Positions 31,221 through 43,163 of a stretch of 64,000 nt of DNA are shown here, in pieces. This stretch comes from Amanita rubescens. Lineage: Eukaryota > Basidiomycota > Agaricomycetes > Agaricales > Amanitaceae. Position numbers and translations under genes: made by a program. The stretch's first letter is position 1; each line of letters begins with the position of its first letter. The notes under the pieces are model-generated. The model saw nothing but the letters and a program-made list of their open reading frames with translations, ran no database searches and was not told the origin of the DNA. Location of the stretch: positions 12,501 to 76,500 of the forward strand of contig WION01000239.1 of the NCBI GenBank assembly GCA_015039365.1, given 5' to 3'.

Positions 31221-31501
31221 GTCGAACATCAGCCGACCATGTGACATACATAATCGTTGATTTGATTGTTACTATCTCGTATCTAGGCAGCAACAAGTTT
31301 GGCGTGGCGGCAGAGCCAAGTCCGTGTGAGTGCTAGAATATAGTATTACATGCTCATTATACGGTGCATTATACAGGTAAGTAAGTCCCAAACGAAGATG
31401 AGGCTACATGGCGGGTTATTGTGGCATTACACTTTTTCTCGAGGCATTATCGTGACGTAACAATGGGTTTTGTCTGTGGCTTATCTGCAAGCGCTGGCGT
31501 C

Positions 31502-32049
31502 CTATGCAGCAACGATGGTAAAAGCTTCACCACAGTTGCCAGAGTCGCCGAACACTGATTCATCAGATAAAGCACCCCGAGTATGGGAATCGTCAACTTA
31601 CGGACGATTGCGTAGTCTGTCCCCGGAACAGTGTTTGCCGGAACAGTGATCTCTTGTCGTCCCAGAAGGATATCGAATCCCATGGCCAAAGGTGTATCTA
31701 ACGAGTTGAACGTCAAACAGGGAGTCAGAGAGGCCATTTGTTGTGCGTACCAAGAAGCAAGAGGCCGCCCTTTGAAAACACAATCCGTCCCATCTTGTTG
31801 GTGATCTGACGGGGAGGGTTGGAAGTGTCCCTTTACGGTGATCAGCCACACCATATTTAGGGTACTAGAGATGGCATACCATGTGACATTATGTGTACTG
31901 CCTGCTTTCCAAACGGTGCCATTCCCGGGATAGATGACCGGGGGAACATACACGTCGCGAATGACGGCAGGTGCGGCTGTAGCGAAGGCGCCGAACAGAG
32001 CAACAACGAAGACTATTACGGTGGTGAAGAGTGATGCGTTGAAGAACAT
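31502..32049 (-). CDS. Secreted Kre9-like domain protein without stalk or GPI tail
   Basis: Minus-strand exons 32049-31880, 31830-31751, 31697-31602, 31554-31502 (132 residues). Signal peptide (VIVFVVALFGAFATAAP). It carries the same Kre9-like domain as its neighbour: VWKAGSTHNVTWDTS, RQITNKMGRIVF, TPLAMGF, VPANTVPGTDYAIVLFGDSGN. It stops eight residues after that motif, so it lacks the Ser/Thr-rich region and the GPI signal. The intron positions match the neighbour, which indicates tandem duplication followed by loss of the tail (or the reverse). Probably a soluble wall or extracellular protein. Confidence 0.85.
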
Positions 32050-33938
32050 TATGAGAGTGAATTAGAAATTAGGGAAGAACTAAAAGCAGGCGAGGAGGAG
32101 ATTAGTGGTGAGGACAAGTGAAGGATTAAGGGCCCTCTCTTTATACGATATCCATGTGCTCTACGAAGGGGACGATGTAAACGATTACTATTCAGCCGCG
32201 CGAGAAGTGGAGCTGCCCAATAGCCTACAATCACTGTGTCATCAATTCTTGCTTCCTATCAAAACATTGAACACATGCTTATCTTTAACCATGCAGACGA
32301 AGTCTTTGCACAGCAAAGCATATGCCATCAAAAGATTCGACTCTTCGATTCACCGTCGGTCAATGTACCTCGTGACGCACCCAAGAGCCTCGTGGTACAA
32401 ATACAGACTCCTCTGCAAGAGTCTTGAACAGTCTAGGACGCATCGTAGGCACGGGGGACGAGGCCGGATTTCCATCTACGGCTCACTTGGATTCCGTTAT
32501 AACTGCGTTAAGCTTGAAGCTAGATTGCACATGGACGAGGTAAGAGTCTGTCCACCTGTTCGAAGGTAGCGCTTGCACCGAATCAAACTACAGACCCGTC
32601 ATCCATTACATCGCTACACTTGCAACGAGGCTTGCGAAGTCGCCCAAATTCGCACGGAAATGGTAAACCGTTTACCACTTTCGCTCTTGCTCCGTCTCTT
32701 CGGCCTGGGAAACTTATCTACCTTTGTTCATTTCGCGGGAATACACCTCCTTGTCTTGCGGCGTGCTCCACTAAACTCGTACCCGCTTGATTTGCTTCTT
32801 TAAGCCAACAAACTGAGGATCACCTCAGGTTGCACACTGTTGGTGATGACTCTGCGTCTCGCCTGGGCTCGCTAAACCACATGATGGCGTATAGTAACTT
32901 CCGCTAAGACCGCAGGTGAGTCATCAGCCCTTGTGTCGTTTGTGGCCTGGATGCATGCTCCGGCAAATTCGCTGACGACTAATAAAAAGAATTCATAGCA
33001 TATTTTGATTGTACGATACGGGGAATAGATAACAGACTCAAGGTGTGAAAGAGAAATCTTGAGATTCTTGAACTTCTCAAGATCAAGTTTGCTTAGCCAG
33101 GGATCGATCGTCGGTGAACGATTGACAATGTCAGTCGTTACAGCTGAGTGGGGAGAGGATCATGCTTCCGTTTGTGTACATTTCCTGCTTGAATCCGACA
33201 GCGTACACGTCTGCATTATTGTGCGTTAGGGTCCGCTTTAGCCTGCTAAACAGCGCTGCATTTTCCGTATGCGATAGGAGTATCGCTGTTTGCCGAAGCA
33301 GGATATGGGGGGGGCCTAACCCCTGCTGTACCTGCTCCTCTGTCCGCTTGTGTCCTGGAAGCCCCGATTACGCTCATTCCGACCTTTCAAATGGGCTCAA
33401 GCGGCTAATTCGAAACGAGCCAGTGTCAAGAGTCTGATCGGGTGTTTCATGCGCCACGTCCAAATGCACTATACTGGTATGTGCCCATCTTTTGTGTGGT
33501 TTTCCGGTGCGAGTGAGGGCGGAAATTAAGGACAATCTATGTCGTAGATGCTCCTAGCGAGGGTATTAGTATAATATACCGAACCACTTCTTTGTCCTGA
33601 TAAATTCCCGCAGTAATGTCCGTTAATGGTTCGAAAGCATGCGAGCTCTAGCGCTATCTTTGGCCAAAGCACGTATGGACTGATATTGAATTAGAGACGG
33701 GTGGTACCGAAAGTCGCCAAGTAGACAAGAGAGAGAGTTGTAGCCCCTTGGTGACAAAGATGATTAGTCTGTATCCGATTGCCTGTAACCAGCGCAAATC
33801 CTATGCCACTTGATACGACGAAAGCGCATCATAAAACGCGTCCAAACAACGCGTACACGCTAACGTTGATGTGACACACACCAATAAGTGCAATGTCACG
33901 CATCACAAGTCTACTCTGGCGTGTGTCTTCTCTCCGAC
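32050..33938. other. Intergenic region, no supported gene
   Basis: Promoter of the short Kre9-like gene on one side and of the Rif1 homologue on the other. ORFs at 32105-32569 and 33162-33437 lack any recognisable feature. Confidence 0.5.
32139..32145 (-). promoter_or_regulatory. TATA box of the short Kre9-like gene
   Basis: TATAAAG on the minus strand, about 95 bp upstream of the ATG. Confidence 0.55.
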
Positions 33939-36900
33939 ATGACCCTTCCTACGCCGCCACGCTCCTCACACTCAAGCAATAAGGAAAACATATCCTCAGC
34001 AACGCGCGCGGTGGCTTGGGCTGTCCATAACCAAATTCACAATCTCTCTAGTCCTCCAGCGAAGCTTTTTCGGACTCCTTCAAATGCTTCAAGGGACCAA
34101 CCAGCTAGGAGCATCCTCAAGAAGCAGAGTTTTACAAGCTTACCTTTTTTGGACGATATATGCGGCGAATACAGGCCACGCGAAGTGACACCGGAGCCGG
34201 CTGATCCCTTATGCAATCTAACTTACCTGGAACACCCTGTTTCGCGCATAATAGCATCAGATTCTTCCCTTAAAGACTTGATAGAAGCGTATAATGTTCT
34301 CGCAGCGCGTCTTCGGTCAAGTGTCACGGATACAACAGATGCGGACGCGTCTTGGCCGCTATTTCAACCTCTTAGGAAGAACAGGAACGCGTTTGTGAAC
34401 GCGGTCGTGAGGGATCTTGCTAGGGCACTGGTGGACCCTTTGATTAGTGGTGATGGACACCAGCCATCGCGTGGTGGGGAACGTATCTTAGTCCCTCTAC
34501 CTTCCCCGAACAACACACCGAAGAAGAAGAAGGATGGAATGACGGCAGAACAGGTCAAGTATGCCCGTGACTTGTGTACCGTTTCGCATTCCGCCATTCG
34601 GTTGCTTAATATTGTATGGACACTACCAGCCATTTATGGGATCTTTTCTGGTAGGTGATGATGGCTCCGGTGCGCATATATCCGGTTCTAATTTCGTTTT
34701 AGATGAAGGACTGGGTGAGATCCTCACTCAATTGCTGGCAATACCCCTCGCCCCTGAACTGCCAACAATCAATGCTCGGAAGACGTGTGCGCTGTCAATC
34801 TGGTTAATCCAGACACAGCGTCTTCCTCGGGATATCCTTGCACCGGCAACGGATAGGATCGCAGCCGCGTTGAGGCGCGCCATTGATGGCGAGCTCGGAA
34901 AGGAGGGCAAAAAGGGCTCGGTTAGTGACGGCCTAAAGGTGCGGAAGCGCAAATAATATTATTCAATCTAATTGACGCGAGCTTTAGGCCATCCACGATT
35001 TATGCGCTTATCAGCCTGGAATGTTTGTCAAAGCTTTTGCTCCCGTCCTTCCATTCGTCCTTCAAAACTTGCTTGGACCAACGCTCGCTCTCCGGGTTCA
35101 AGCTTGTCAGGCCCTGGGAGGCATAGTCACCGGCGCCAATAGATCTATTGGTCGGAGAGGACACATCCATGCAAGATTCGCCCGCCTGGTTCGAGTATTC
35201 CTTACACGTGTACCTGCTAAGAAGAAGGAACTGTCAACCACGCAAGGCATCATAATTCCTTCCACTCCGCGGGAATCTCTTATAATCCGCACTCTCCGGT
35301 CGACGCTAGAAGCGACGGACCCGACACACAGTGCCCAAGGCCCTGTCTGGGCCCTCAACGTCCTAGCTTGCCTGATTGTCCTTTTGGGCCCAGTCCTCAT
35401 CGAGGATCATGCCTTACGCCGCACGCTGACTTCCCTGCTAACGCTTGGGCTGCGACACCCAAAGGGCTCCGTTAGGGCGCTTGCCTGCATCGCTTGGAGG
35501 CCGCTTGTGTGGGCCTGGTTCCAACCGGCCTTTGGTTTTGACGTTCTCTGGCAAGATGTTCTGGAGGATATGGCAAATGACACGAGCCTCAGTGCAGAGG
35601 AGAAGGAGCTCAGGAAAAGCGAGAGAAGGGGGTTGAGGGAAAAAGATATCTTGGCAGGGAAGAACTCGCTGTGGAAAGCTTTGATAAGCGTGGTTGAGTG
35701 TCAGACTGGTGTTGTCACGGTCGCAGCTCTGCTTGGCGCGGAAGATGCCAGCGATGATTCTGAGGACGATGATTTACTCGATGTCAATGACAGTATTCAA
35801 CGCATGTTCTCAGTCCTCAAGGTCATGGTTTCGAAAGGCGGAATAACTTGTCAAGATGGTGTCGAAGTCTTGAAGCGGCTCGTCAGTTCCGAACAGTTGT
35901 CTGAAAAGTGGCACGTCAACATGCTCCTGCCTCGCTCTTTATTCTCCGCAAGTTCAAACCTTCTATCTGTGGAATTCAAGAACCTCTCGACCTCGGTCAG
36001 GGCGATCCTCGAGAGGTCGGCTGGCGTGGAAGAGATTAGGAATCTGACTACGGAAGAGCTTTCAAAAAAATGGATCTTTGATGGATTGATCGAGGTCTGG
36101 AGGGAGATCGTCAATTGCTTGGAGATAATGGACGGCGATGAAACTCCTGTAAGTTCTCCCTTGTTCACTATGACGACATTTACTGACGGAGATGCATACT
36201 AGGTTACAGACGTTTCAGAACCTTGGGATGGATTGATTAAGGCCAACGTTAGCCATTTACTAGGTGAGTTACTATCAAGCGCCTCTAATTTATGCTGACT
36301 TTTGTGTAGAAATTGGCGACGATGTTGCAACTACTGCCTTCACTGTTCGCGCAGCAAATATTCTCATTGATATTATTCAGGATCGAAACGTTGACATGAC
36401 TCCCAAAGCATCCGTCACCCCTTCCGTCACTCGGACGTCCAAGTCAGAGATTGAGGTGTTATCGGTGGCTCTTTCATCGGATCCACCTCAAGAAGACCCT
36501 CTCCCTACAAAACATACTACGAATGGGGAACTCAAACTAAAGGTTGTTCGAGACTTGTGGACGACCGTAAGGACTACGGTCCCACATTCCCTTCTTTCCA
36601 CTGCTAGCGAAAAACTTCTTCTATGCTTGATCACGAACGAGGATGAACTTCTCGACGAAGACGGTCTACCGGATCTCGATGCAGAGCGTGATAATGTGGC
36701 ACTCAAGCCCTGGGCGCAGCTTTGTGCAGAGCTTGTCATGTGTTGCGATATCGATGTCCTGAAGGCCTTTTGGGGCATTGACAGCGATGCTTCGGTGGAG
36801 CTTCGAAGATGGTGTCGGGCGAAAAATACCATGTTCGTTTGGAGAATTTTTGCGGACATGTGGAAAGCGGATTCAGCTTGTGCATGGGAGAATTGCGCAG

Positions 36901-38971
36901 TTCTCTTGTCTGTTCCCTTCATGTAAGTCCATCACTTTGTCGTTCGGATGATATACTTAGATATCTCGCAGGAATGTTGATGCTGAGGGTTCTAGCGATG
37001 ATGACCATTCTATATGGGAGTCTTTGCTTGACGCCTCGACGGCAAAAGCGCTTGACCATGGCCTGGATAGTGCGACAGTCCTTGAGGAAGTCTCTGCGTC
37101 GCTCGAACAGGCATATGACTGGGACGCAGCCTGCACTTCTTCATTCATTCGTGCCACGGATACGCTTCTATCGCGCCTGGACCTTGATGAAATCAGAGAA
37201 GCTCCATCATCGTTGCTTAGGCTCGTCAACGATGTTCTCTCTGCCACGTATCCTCCTTTGCCTCAGGTGAAGCAGTACGCAAGATGGCTTTTGAGGTCTC
37301 TTTCTGACATGGTCCGGAAATGCGAAAATGAGGAGATGGCGAGCGTAATCGTGACATCTGTTAAGCAAAGTGTCAGCATGTGGATCCTAGACGAGGCTGA
37401 ATCGACAGACGAAGAGGAATGGTCTTACGACGTATGTCCCATATCTCATTTTGATTCTGATTTATTGAACTGAGCGTTTTTATTATGTTCAGATGGAACC
37501 ATTGTATGGTTACCTCTTATCGATTCTCAGTTTATTGCCAAAGACGATCGAGGCTGTAACCGATTATCTGCCTATCTTGGAATCGGCCTTGCGTGAAGAC
37601 CAATTCAGGACCTCGTTAGCAGCCGAGGCCTTCAAAGAGTTCTGGACTGGGTATTCAGGCGTAAAAGAGCCCCGAGAGGGATGGCCTGCGGGCCTCGTTA
37701 GGTGCCTTGCATGCGCTGGTCAATCCGAAGAAGTGTCCCCTGTACCAGAAGGAGAATCCCTGAAGACGCCCCAACAAACTTTTGCGTTGCTTCCCTCTTC
37801 GTCGTCAACATTGTTTGACGACGCTTCGAGCGGGCCAGGTAAGCTTGTTACACAAATGCAAGGCTTAGACGATAAAACTCTCGTAGATTTGGACAGTTGC
37901 ACGGTTTCTCCACCATCCACACCTACAGAACGTGGAAAACTACTATTCGCGGATGCTACTACGCCATCGACCTCCTTTGCTCTTTCGAGTCCTCCCCGAG
38001 TCAAATGTTCCAGTCCTGTCAAGCTTGTCTCACTTGCCTCCCCGACTTGGATTGCGGTGAGAAACCAGGCGACTGGATCCAGGAAGCGCATGCGCATCTC
38101 TGCGGAGGATAAGGAAAATAGTTCGCTTCCGATGCGGTCGCCGTCTCGGCGCGTCGCTTCCAATGTGTCCGATGCAAAATTGGTCCATCAGCGCCCAACG
38201 ACACCCAAGAAGCGCAAGCTCCAAAACGATGTTGATGACAATACGGTGCATCTTTCGCCATCGAAAAAGAGCAGAACCGATGCAGTGTTTTCCCACTCCA
38301 CGAACATCGTCTCGTCTACAAGTGATGCCGACGATGAGAACGATATTGCCAACAGCTTACTGGTTTCTCCGGCATCGTCGGACGAAGCAGTTCCTTCTCC
38401 GAGGAAGCGAAAACGCATGATCATGATTTTGGAGTCTGTCGAAGTGCCATCCGTCAAATCGGTTACGATGCAATATAGAAAAAGCGCACAGGAAAAGCGG
38501 AAAAATGGTTCGAATGCAGATTGGGAGTCCAGCTCGTCGTTCAAGTCAAAACTGCGTCGAGCCAAAAGCGATTCATCTGGGGATCTGTCGAGGAGGAAGC
38601 GTCGGGTGAGCATTAAAAGTGACCAAGAAGATGTGTTCGGTCCTCTGCCGCTTCCTAGTTTGCTGGAGACATGTAAGAGGCTGGCGGCGACTCCGCCTTC
38701 TACTACCTCTCGGCGAGCGGACCCTGCGTCAGCCCCGTCAGTGCGGTCGTTTAAAGGGCTGGATTTCAGTCCGATATCACTCGATCTGAGCCCTCCGCCT
38801 TCCCCATCTCCTCAAGTCCGGTTGTTGCCTACGGCTATGCCTCTCCCTGACAACAACGATGATAGGGCGGAGGAGGGATCAAGCCCATCAAAATCCGCGA
38901 AACAGCGTAAAACTTTGCGCCGGACGCGGTCTCAAACTATTGGTGTTGGGAAAAGTAAAGTTGTGGTTTGA
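33939..38971 (+). CDS. rif1: Rif1 homologue (telomere, replication timing and double-strand break protein)
   Basis: Exons 33939-34650, 34703-34938, 34988-36148, 36203-36263, 36310-36922, 36972-37431, 37493-38971 (1573 residues, phase kept at all six introns). Residues about 75-900 form a long alpha-helical HEAT-like array, the Rif1 N-terminal domain (YLEHPVSRII, LVDPLISG, HDLCAYQPGMFVKAFAPVLP). The last 490 residues are disordered, basic and Ser/Pro-rich. A SILK motif (residues 58-61) suits the known recruitment of protein phosphatase 1 by Rif1. RRVSI near the C-terminus may be a weak RVxF partner. KEN boxes occur at residues 15-17 and in the tail (DKENSS). The upstream in-frame ATG at 33888 would add 17 residues. 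SILK is at the N-terminus, as in yeast, not at the C-terminus as in vertebrates. Confidence 0.85.
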
Positions 38972-39212
38972 AGTATTAAAAAAAATCATCCGATTTGCAT
39001 TGCATTTGTTAAGTAAGTTATACCAGCATATTTTTGTAACTGTAGTCGTTGTTCATACCCCTCCATTATAAAAAGTCAATTACAATACATAATAAATCGC
39101 GAGTCGTAGTTAGTTGAACCCACGTAAGCACGATGTTCTGCAGTGAACTGCCGTGACCCGACCGGGTTGACCCGTCGTGAACGTTGAACGTTGAACGTTG
39201 ACCATGTTAACC

Positions 39213-40798
39213 TTACTTATAGAACCGCTTCTTTTCCTTCTCTTCTCTGTCAGAAAATATGTGACCCATCCCCTCTCATTAGACAGATCAATTTTAATTA
39301 TGTTCAATTAAAGGAAACCTCATATTGCTTATACTAAGTAGTACTTACCGACCGGGAGTGTACTCAAACCATGGATGACGTATTACCTCTTGTATCGTAA
39401 TCCTTTCCTCGGGATTGTACTTGAACATCTTCTCTAACAGGTCACTGAGGAGTTCCACTTCATCTTCCTCCAGCCGTGTCCCAACAATCTCAATCATGGG
39501 CCCTTCCTCATCTATCGGTGGTTCGTCCCCCTCCCAATTCCCTGCAGTTTTTCTCGGATGGAACTCTTGTAATCTGGGGACTTTGGTTGGCCGTCTTCAT
39601 GAAACCATATATGGCGTTCTTTAAAGGCGTTCCACCAAGGATCTGGTAGTTTGCCAAACAGGGTAACGAAATCCTGCATAACCGTTTCTTCATCTGCCAA
39701 AAAAGAGGTGATGAGCGAGTATCCCGCACGAATCTCAAAGATTGTGCATGCCAATACCCAAATGTCGGAAGCAAAAGAGAATTTGTTATCAAAGAGGGTT
39801 TCGGGGGGGCAATAGAGTATTGCTGTAGCTGGGTTGTAGTCGGTTGGAGGTTGTTTTGTGTCGAAGGACTGGCCAAAGTCGATCACGACGATGCTTTCTT
39901 CCAAGAGAAGCACTGGGACAGAGAGGTGAGTCATATCAATGGCTTGGACAACTTCTCGTGGGGCGTGCGGCCCGGGTGCTGATTGGTTAACGGTTACAAC
40001 CTCGTCTGTCCTAGGCTGGCCAAACTTTGAGTAGATTTCGTCGTCTGACCATTTGTGGACCTCGTCGGAGACCCGAAAAAGGACATTTGATGACGTTAGA
40101 TCTGAGGAATTTAACAAAACATTGTTATGAAACAGAGTTAACGAACCTCCGTGTACAAGTCCTGCAGAATGCATAAGCTCCATCACCGTAGCAGTTTGCT
40201 TTGCCACCTCCCTGGCCAGATCACCCCGGAGCCGCGTACTCCCTTCAAGTCTCTCTCCGCCGGGAAACGACATGGCACGTACACTCGGCCCAGCAAGTTC
40301 GGAGACAAGGCATACGTGCGTTCCATTAGGCCCTTCCTCGATGAAAGAATCCTTGATCGTTTGGATATTATGTCTAGCAGCATGGTGCGTGGAAGCGATT
40401 AAGGCGTCGAGCTTTTGGGAAATAACAAGCTCTTCAATCTCGTCCTTTGGCTTAGTGGATTTATATGCAGGAAGAACCTTGAGCGCAACCAGAATCCCAG
40501 ATACAGAGTCGCGGGCAAGCCAGATAGTAGATGAGCCTCCGTATCCTAACTTGTGCAAGACTTTGTAGCGACCGTCGGCAAAAACATCACCAATCGACAC
40601 TGGGTGCAATCCTTCATGTGCATAAAGTTCGAGGTTTTCGACGGAATCGAATCTACAAGGTCGATATTGCCTCCGGAACATGTAAACCGGTTCGGGCTCC
40701 CCTGGAGTGGCCATTCCTTCCGCTTCATCGTGACCGAGCGCACTGTTTACTATACTCGACGAGGGTTCAAGTGTACTCTTCGAAATCGAGAGGCCCAT
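39213..40798 (-). CDS. SRPK-like serine/threonine kinase, with a one-base frameshift
   Basis: Minus-strand exons 40798-40147, 40101-39349, 39246-39213. Kinase core: glycine loop LGYGGSSTIWLA (residues 85-96), VALK lysine (107), catalytic loop HGDLTSSNVLF formed across a 45-nt intron (40102-40146), DFGQSF instead of plain DFG, and CPPETL. The SRPK/CMGC style is clear. Near 39531-39536 the frame breaks: the continuation (EEGPMIEIVGTRLEEDEVE ... IRHPWF) lies in another frame, as if one base were missing beside a C/G run. The final short exon ends KKRFYK. Starting at MGLSISKS gives an N-myristoylation consensus; an upstream in-frame ATG at 40855 would hide it. Either a recent pseudogene or a sequencing slip. 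Confidence 0.8.
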
Positions 40799-41560
40799 TC
40801 TCGGGTGGCTCGCGGTAAGAAAGGAGAACGCGCAGGACAAGGTGGGACATATCACAGATCTGTCACGTCACACTATTTAAGATTGTCTATCCCCGTTCTC
40901 GCCGTCATTTCCTTTCTTCCCCTTTGCTTTGGACCCTTTAAGTTTGGAGTTGGCCTTGAGTTTTCCTTTCTTCCCTTGGGTTTTGTTGAAGTGGATAACG
41001 GGGAATCAACAGTTTCGGGCTGAAGATGATCAGAAAGAAAGAAAAACAAAGTGGAACTCAGCATTCACACCTTAGGCCTTAGCCATGGTTGCCGCGGTTG
41101 GAGACGTAGAAGTCGTACAACGCCCCAAAGTGTAAGAAAGTCGCCAGGCATCAAGGATGGTGGAAGTACGGCGTAGCGGTAAGGGTATGGCGAATTGGAA
41201 GGAGTGGATTGGAAGTCGTTCATCGCAACGGTTCAATTATAGGAGGGAATTTGCGTCTTGTCGTTACGTCACCGGTTTTGCTTCCGTTCATCGCCTCATT
41301 GCAATCGCCATGAATTCGAACACCGAGGGTAGAGAGTGTCTGCTTAATACGAGAGGAGATAGATGGTTAAGATTAAGTATGGGATGGGCATTTTTTCGAC
41401 GTGCGGCGCGTTTGCCGGCGTACATACAATATGTGGACTTCGCAAGACAAGCCGCGCAACTCCCTACGCCAGATTTATTACCACACGATCTATCTGTATC
41501 GTCGACTAAATGCAAGTTGCGTAAAATCCGTTCATCCAAGCAGTTCGAGACGCCGTGCGA
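40799..41560. other. Intergenic, with a lysine-rich minus-strand fragment
   Basis: At 40877-41029 the minus strand encodes a Lys/Gly-rich low-complexity tail (KGKLKANSKLKGSKAKGKKG) preceded by a plausible acceptor (CATCTTCAG). I could not find a convincing upstream exon or start, so no gene is called. The plus-strand ORF at 41157-41708 is an antisense shadow of the kinase pseudogene in its second half. Confidence 0.35.
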
Positions 41561-42890
41561 TTACGGAGATCTCCAAGCCATCATCTTTTCTACAACATCC
41601 TCCATTGCAGGACGCCTCGCCGCTTCCTTCACCCAACATCGCTTAATCAACTTCCACGCCTTATCACTCAAGGGTGGCTTATCCAGTCGAGGTGGACGCT
41701 TGCCCTGAGAGACAAACTTCACGATTTGAATCTCATTCGTATCCTGGAAAGGTATAGTATCGAACTGGATCTATACGTTTACACGTTCAGCATCTAATTC
41801 GACAAAAGGAAGAACAACAACTGGCTCATTCGCCTCGTAATAAAGGCAACCAAAGGCATAAACATCTGATTTTTGTGTCCTTGCAGTCAATTGCCCATCA
41901 TCGTCTGACTCTGAGACATCTTCCTCTTCATTCCAGTTTCCGTGTAGCTCAGGTGCCGCAAAGTTGTAATGCAGCACTCCAGATTGGGTGGCAGTGGCTT
42001 CTGAATGTCGAGTTAATCCAAAGTCGGCGATTTGAGCGTGGAAGTGAGAGACTGAGAGTCCAAAAGAACGTTGTCCTGATAAAAGGGATAGTTATGTCAG
42101 TATCTAACCAGGCGGAATGAGGTGGATGTACGCCGAGGATGTCCCCGTGAACTATGCCTTCCGAGTGGATGTGTTGGATGCCTTCGGCTACCTCTAAAAT
42201 CTATCAAAGATTCAGCTTTGAGTGTGTGCAGTCGAGCGAAATCCGCACAAGTCTTTGAATCTTCGATGTTGAATGACCAGTCTTCTTTCTCCACCGAGAA
42301 AGAGTACCGTTCTTCGTGTATGGCGACACAAGGAACATGCGAGAAGCTGATTCATCTTCAAAGATCCCGAGAAATGGCAGAACGCGCTCGTGAGTTAGAG
42401 ATCGCCACATCAACGCTTCTCGACAGAAATCCTATCAGACGGCGATGATCAGAAATCGGTAATCCATTCAAGATAAGCGAATGACTTGCATCATTATGAC
42501 GAGTTTTGTATAACTGTTTCAACGCGATGGCAGCTCCCTTGAGTTCTCCCTTGAAAACGAACGCAGTACGTAATTATGATCAACTTTAGCGTTGATCCCT
42601 TTCACGAACAAAGAGCTTGGTGTGACCGGCGTCTTTGTTATCATTTTTAGGCTTTTTAGCATCAACCGTCTCGCTCGATGGTTGGCATCCGGTACTTCGG
42701 AACATGACAAATGGCCAGTGCATAGCAAATAAAGCATAAAATCGAGCAAAGGCTCGGTGTCAGATTCACCAGTGAGTTGCAAAGCAGCGTTGACATAGTT
42801 CTTCGTTATCAAGAGTGACCGTGCAAGGTCGATTGTCGCTACATTGACGACACGGTCGATAGGTGATCCTAGTTTAGCGAGAAGTATATG
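41561..42890 (-). pseudogene. Decayed TKL-type protein kinase
   Basis: Minus-strand segments recognisable in order: an N-terminal helical region (ARRLMLKSLKMI), FKGELKGAAIALKQL with the VAIK-type lysine, WRSLTHERVLPFLGIFED, EVAEGIQHIHSEGIVHGDIL, DNVLLD, IADFGLTRHSEA, FAAPELHG, SDVYAFGCLYYE and the C-lobe IKRCWVKEAARRPAM, ending at TAA 41561-41563. Problems: the glycine-rich loop is missing before FKGEL; one base is lacking between DNVLLD and IADFG; the intron after LYYE has a GC donor; no in-frame ATG is found at the 5' end. Such kinases are numerous in Agaricomycetes, often with many dead copies. I infer a pseudogene. Confidence 0.7.
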
Positions 42891-43163
42891 CTAAAGTTCA
42901 GCGCTCAGCGCTCAGCTTGCTTACTCAGCTTACTAGGCCTCGGAATATGCCAGCTTCCGGGAATAAGCCAATTTGCATCAACACCGCTAGGCGATCACTG
43001 CGCGGCCGAAGCCAACAATTGCAAACTCTCCTGTTGCTGCACTACTCACCACCTTTTTTTGTCGAACACGTAGACCCTTCCGCCCGCCGAATGTGGTAGG
43101 GGTGACACGTGGGTTAATAGAAACTTATTATTAGAAGTCTCCGTCGTTGACAACGTTGACTCC

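Noticed and set aside
30475..31221. 248-codon plus-strand 'ORF' over the GPI-anchored gene
   Set aside because: Antisense shadow. The minus strand gives a spliced protein with signal peptide, Kre9-like domain and GPI tail.
32105..32569. 154-codon ORF upstream of the short Kre9-like gene
   Set aside because: Overlaps the promoter and TATA box of that gene and shows no protein features.
40877..41064. Lysine-rich minus-strand ORF as a small ribosomal-protein-like gene
   Set aside because: No acceptable first exon or start codon could be connected; the ATG near 41080 is followed by a stop after four codons.
41157..41708. 183-codon plus-strand ORF near the TKL kinase
   Set aside because: Its second half is antisense to the kinase C-lobe exon; no domain or codon pattern supports it.
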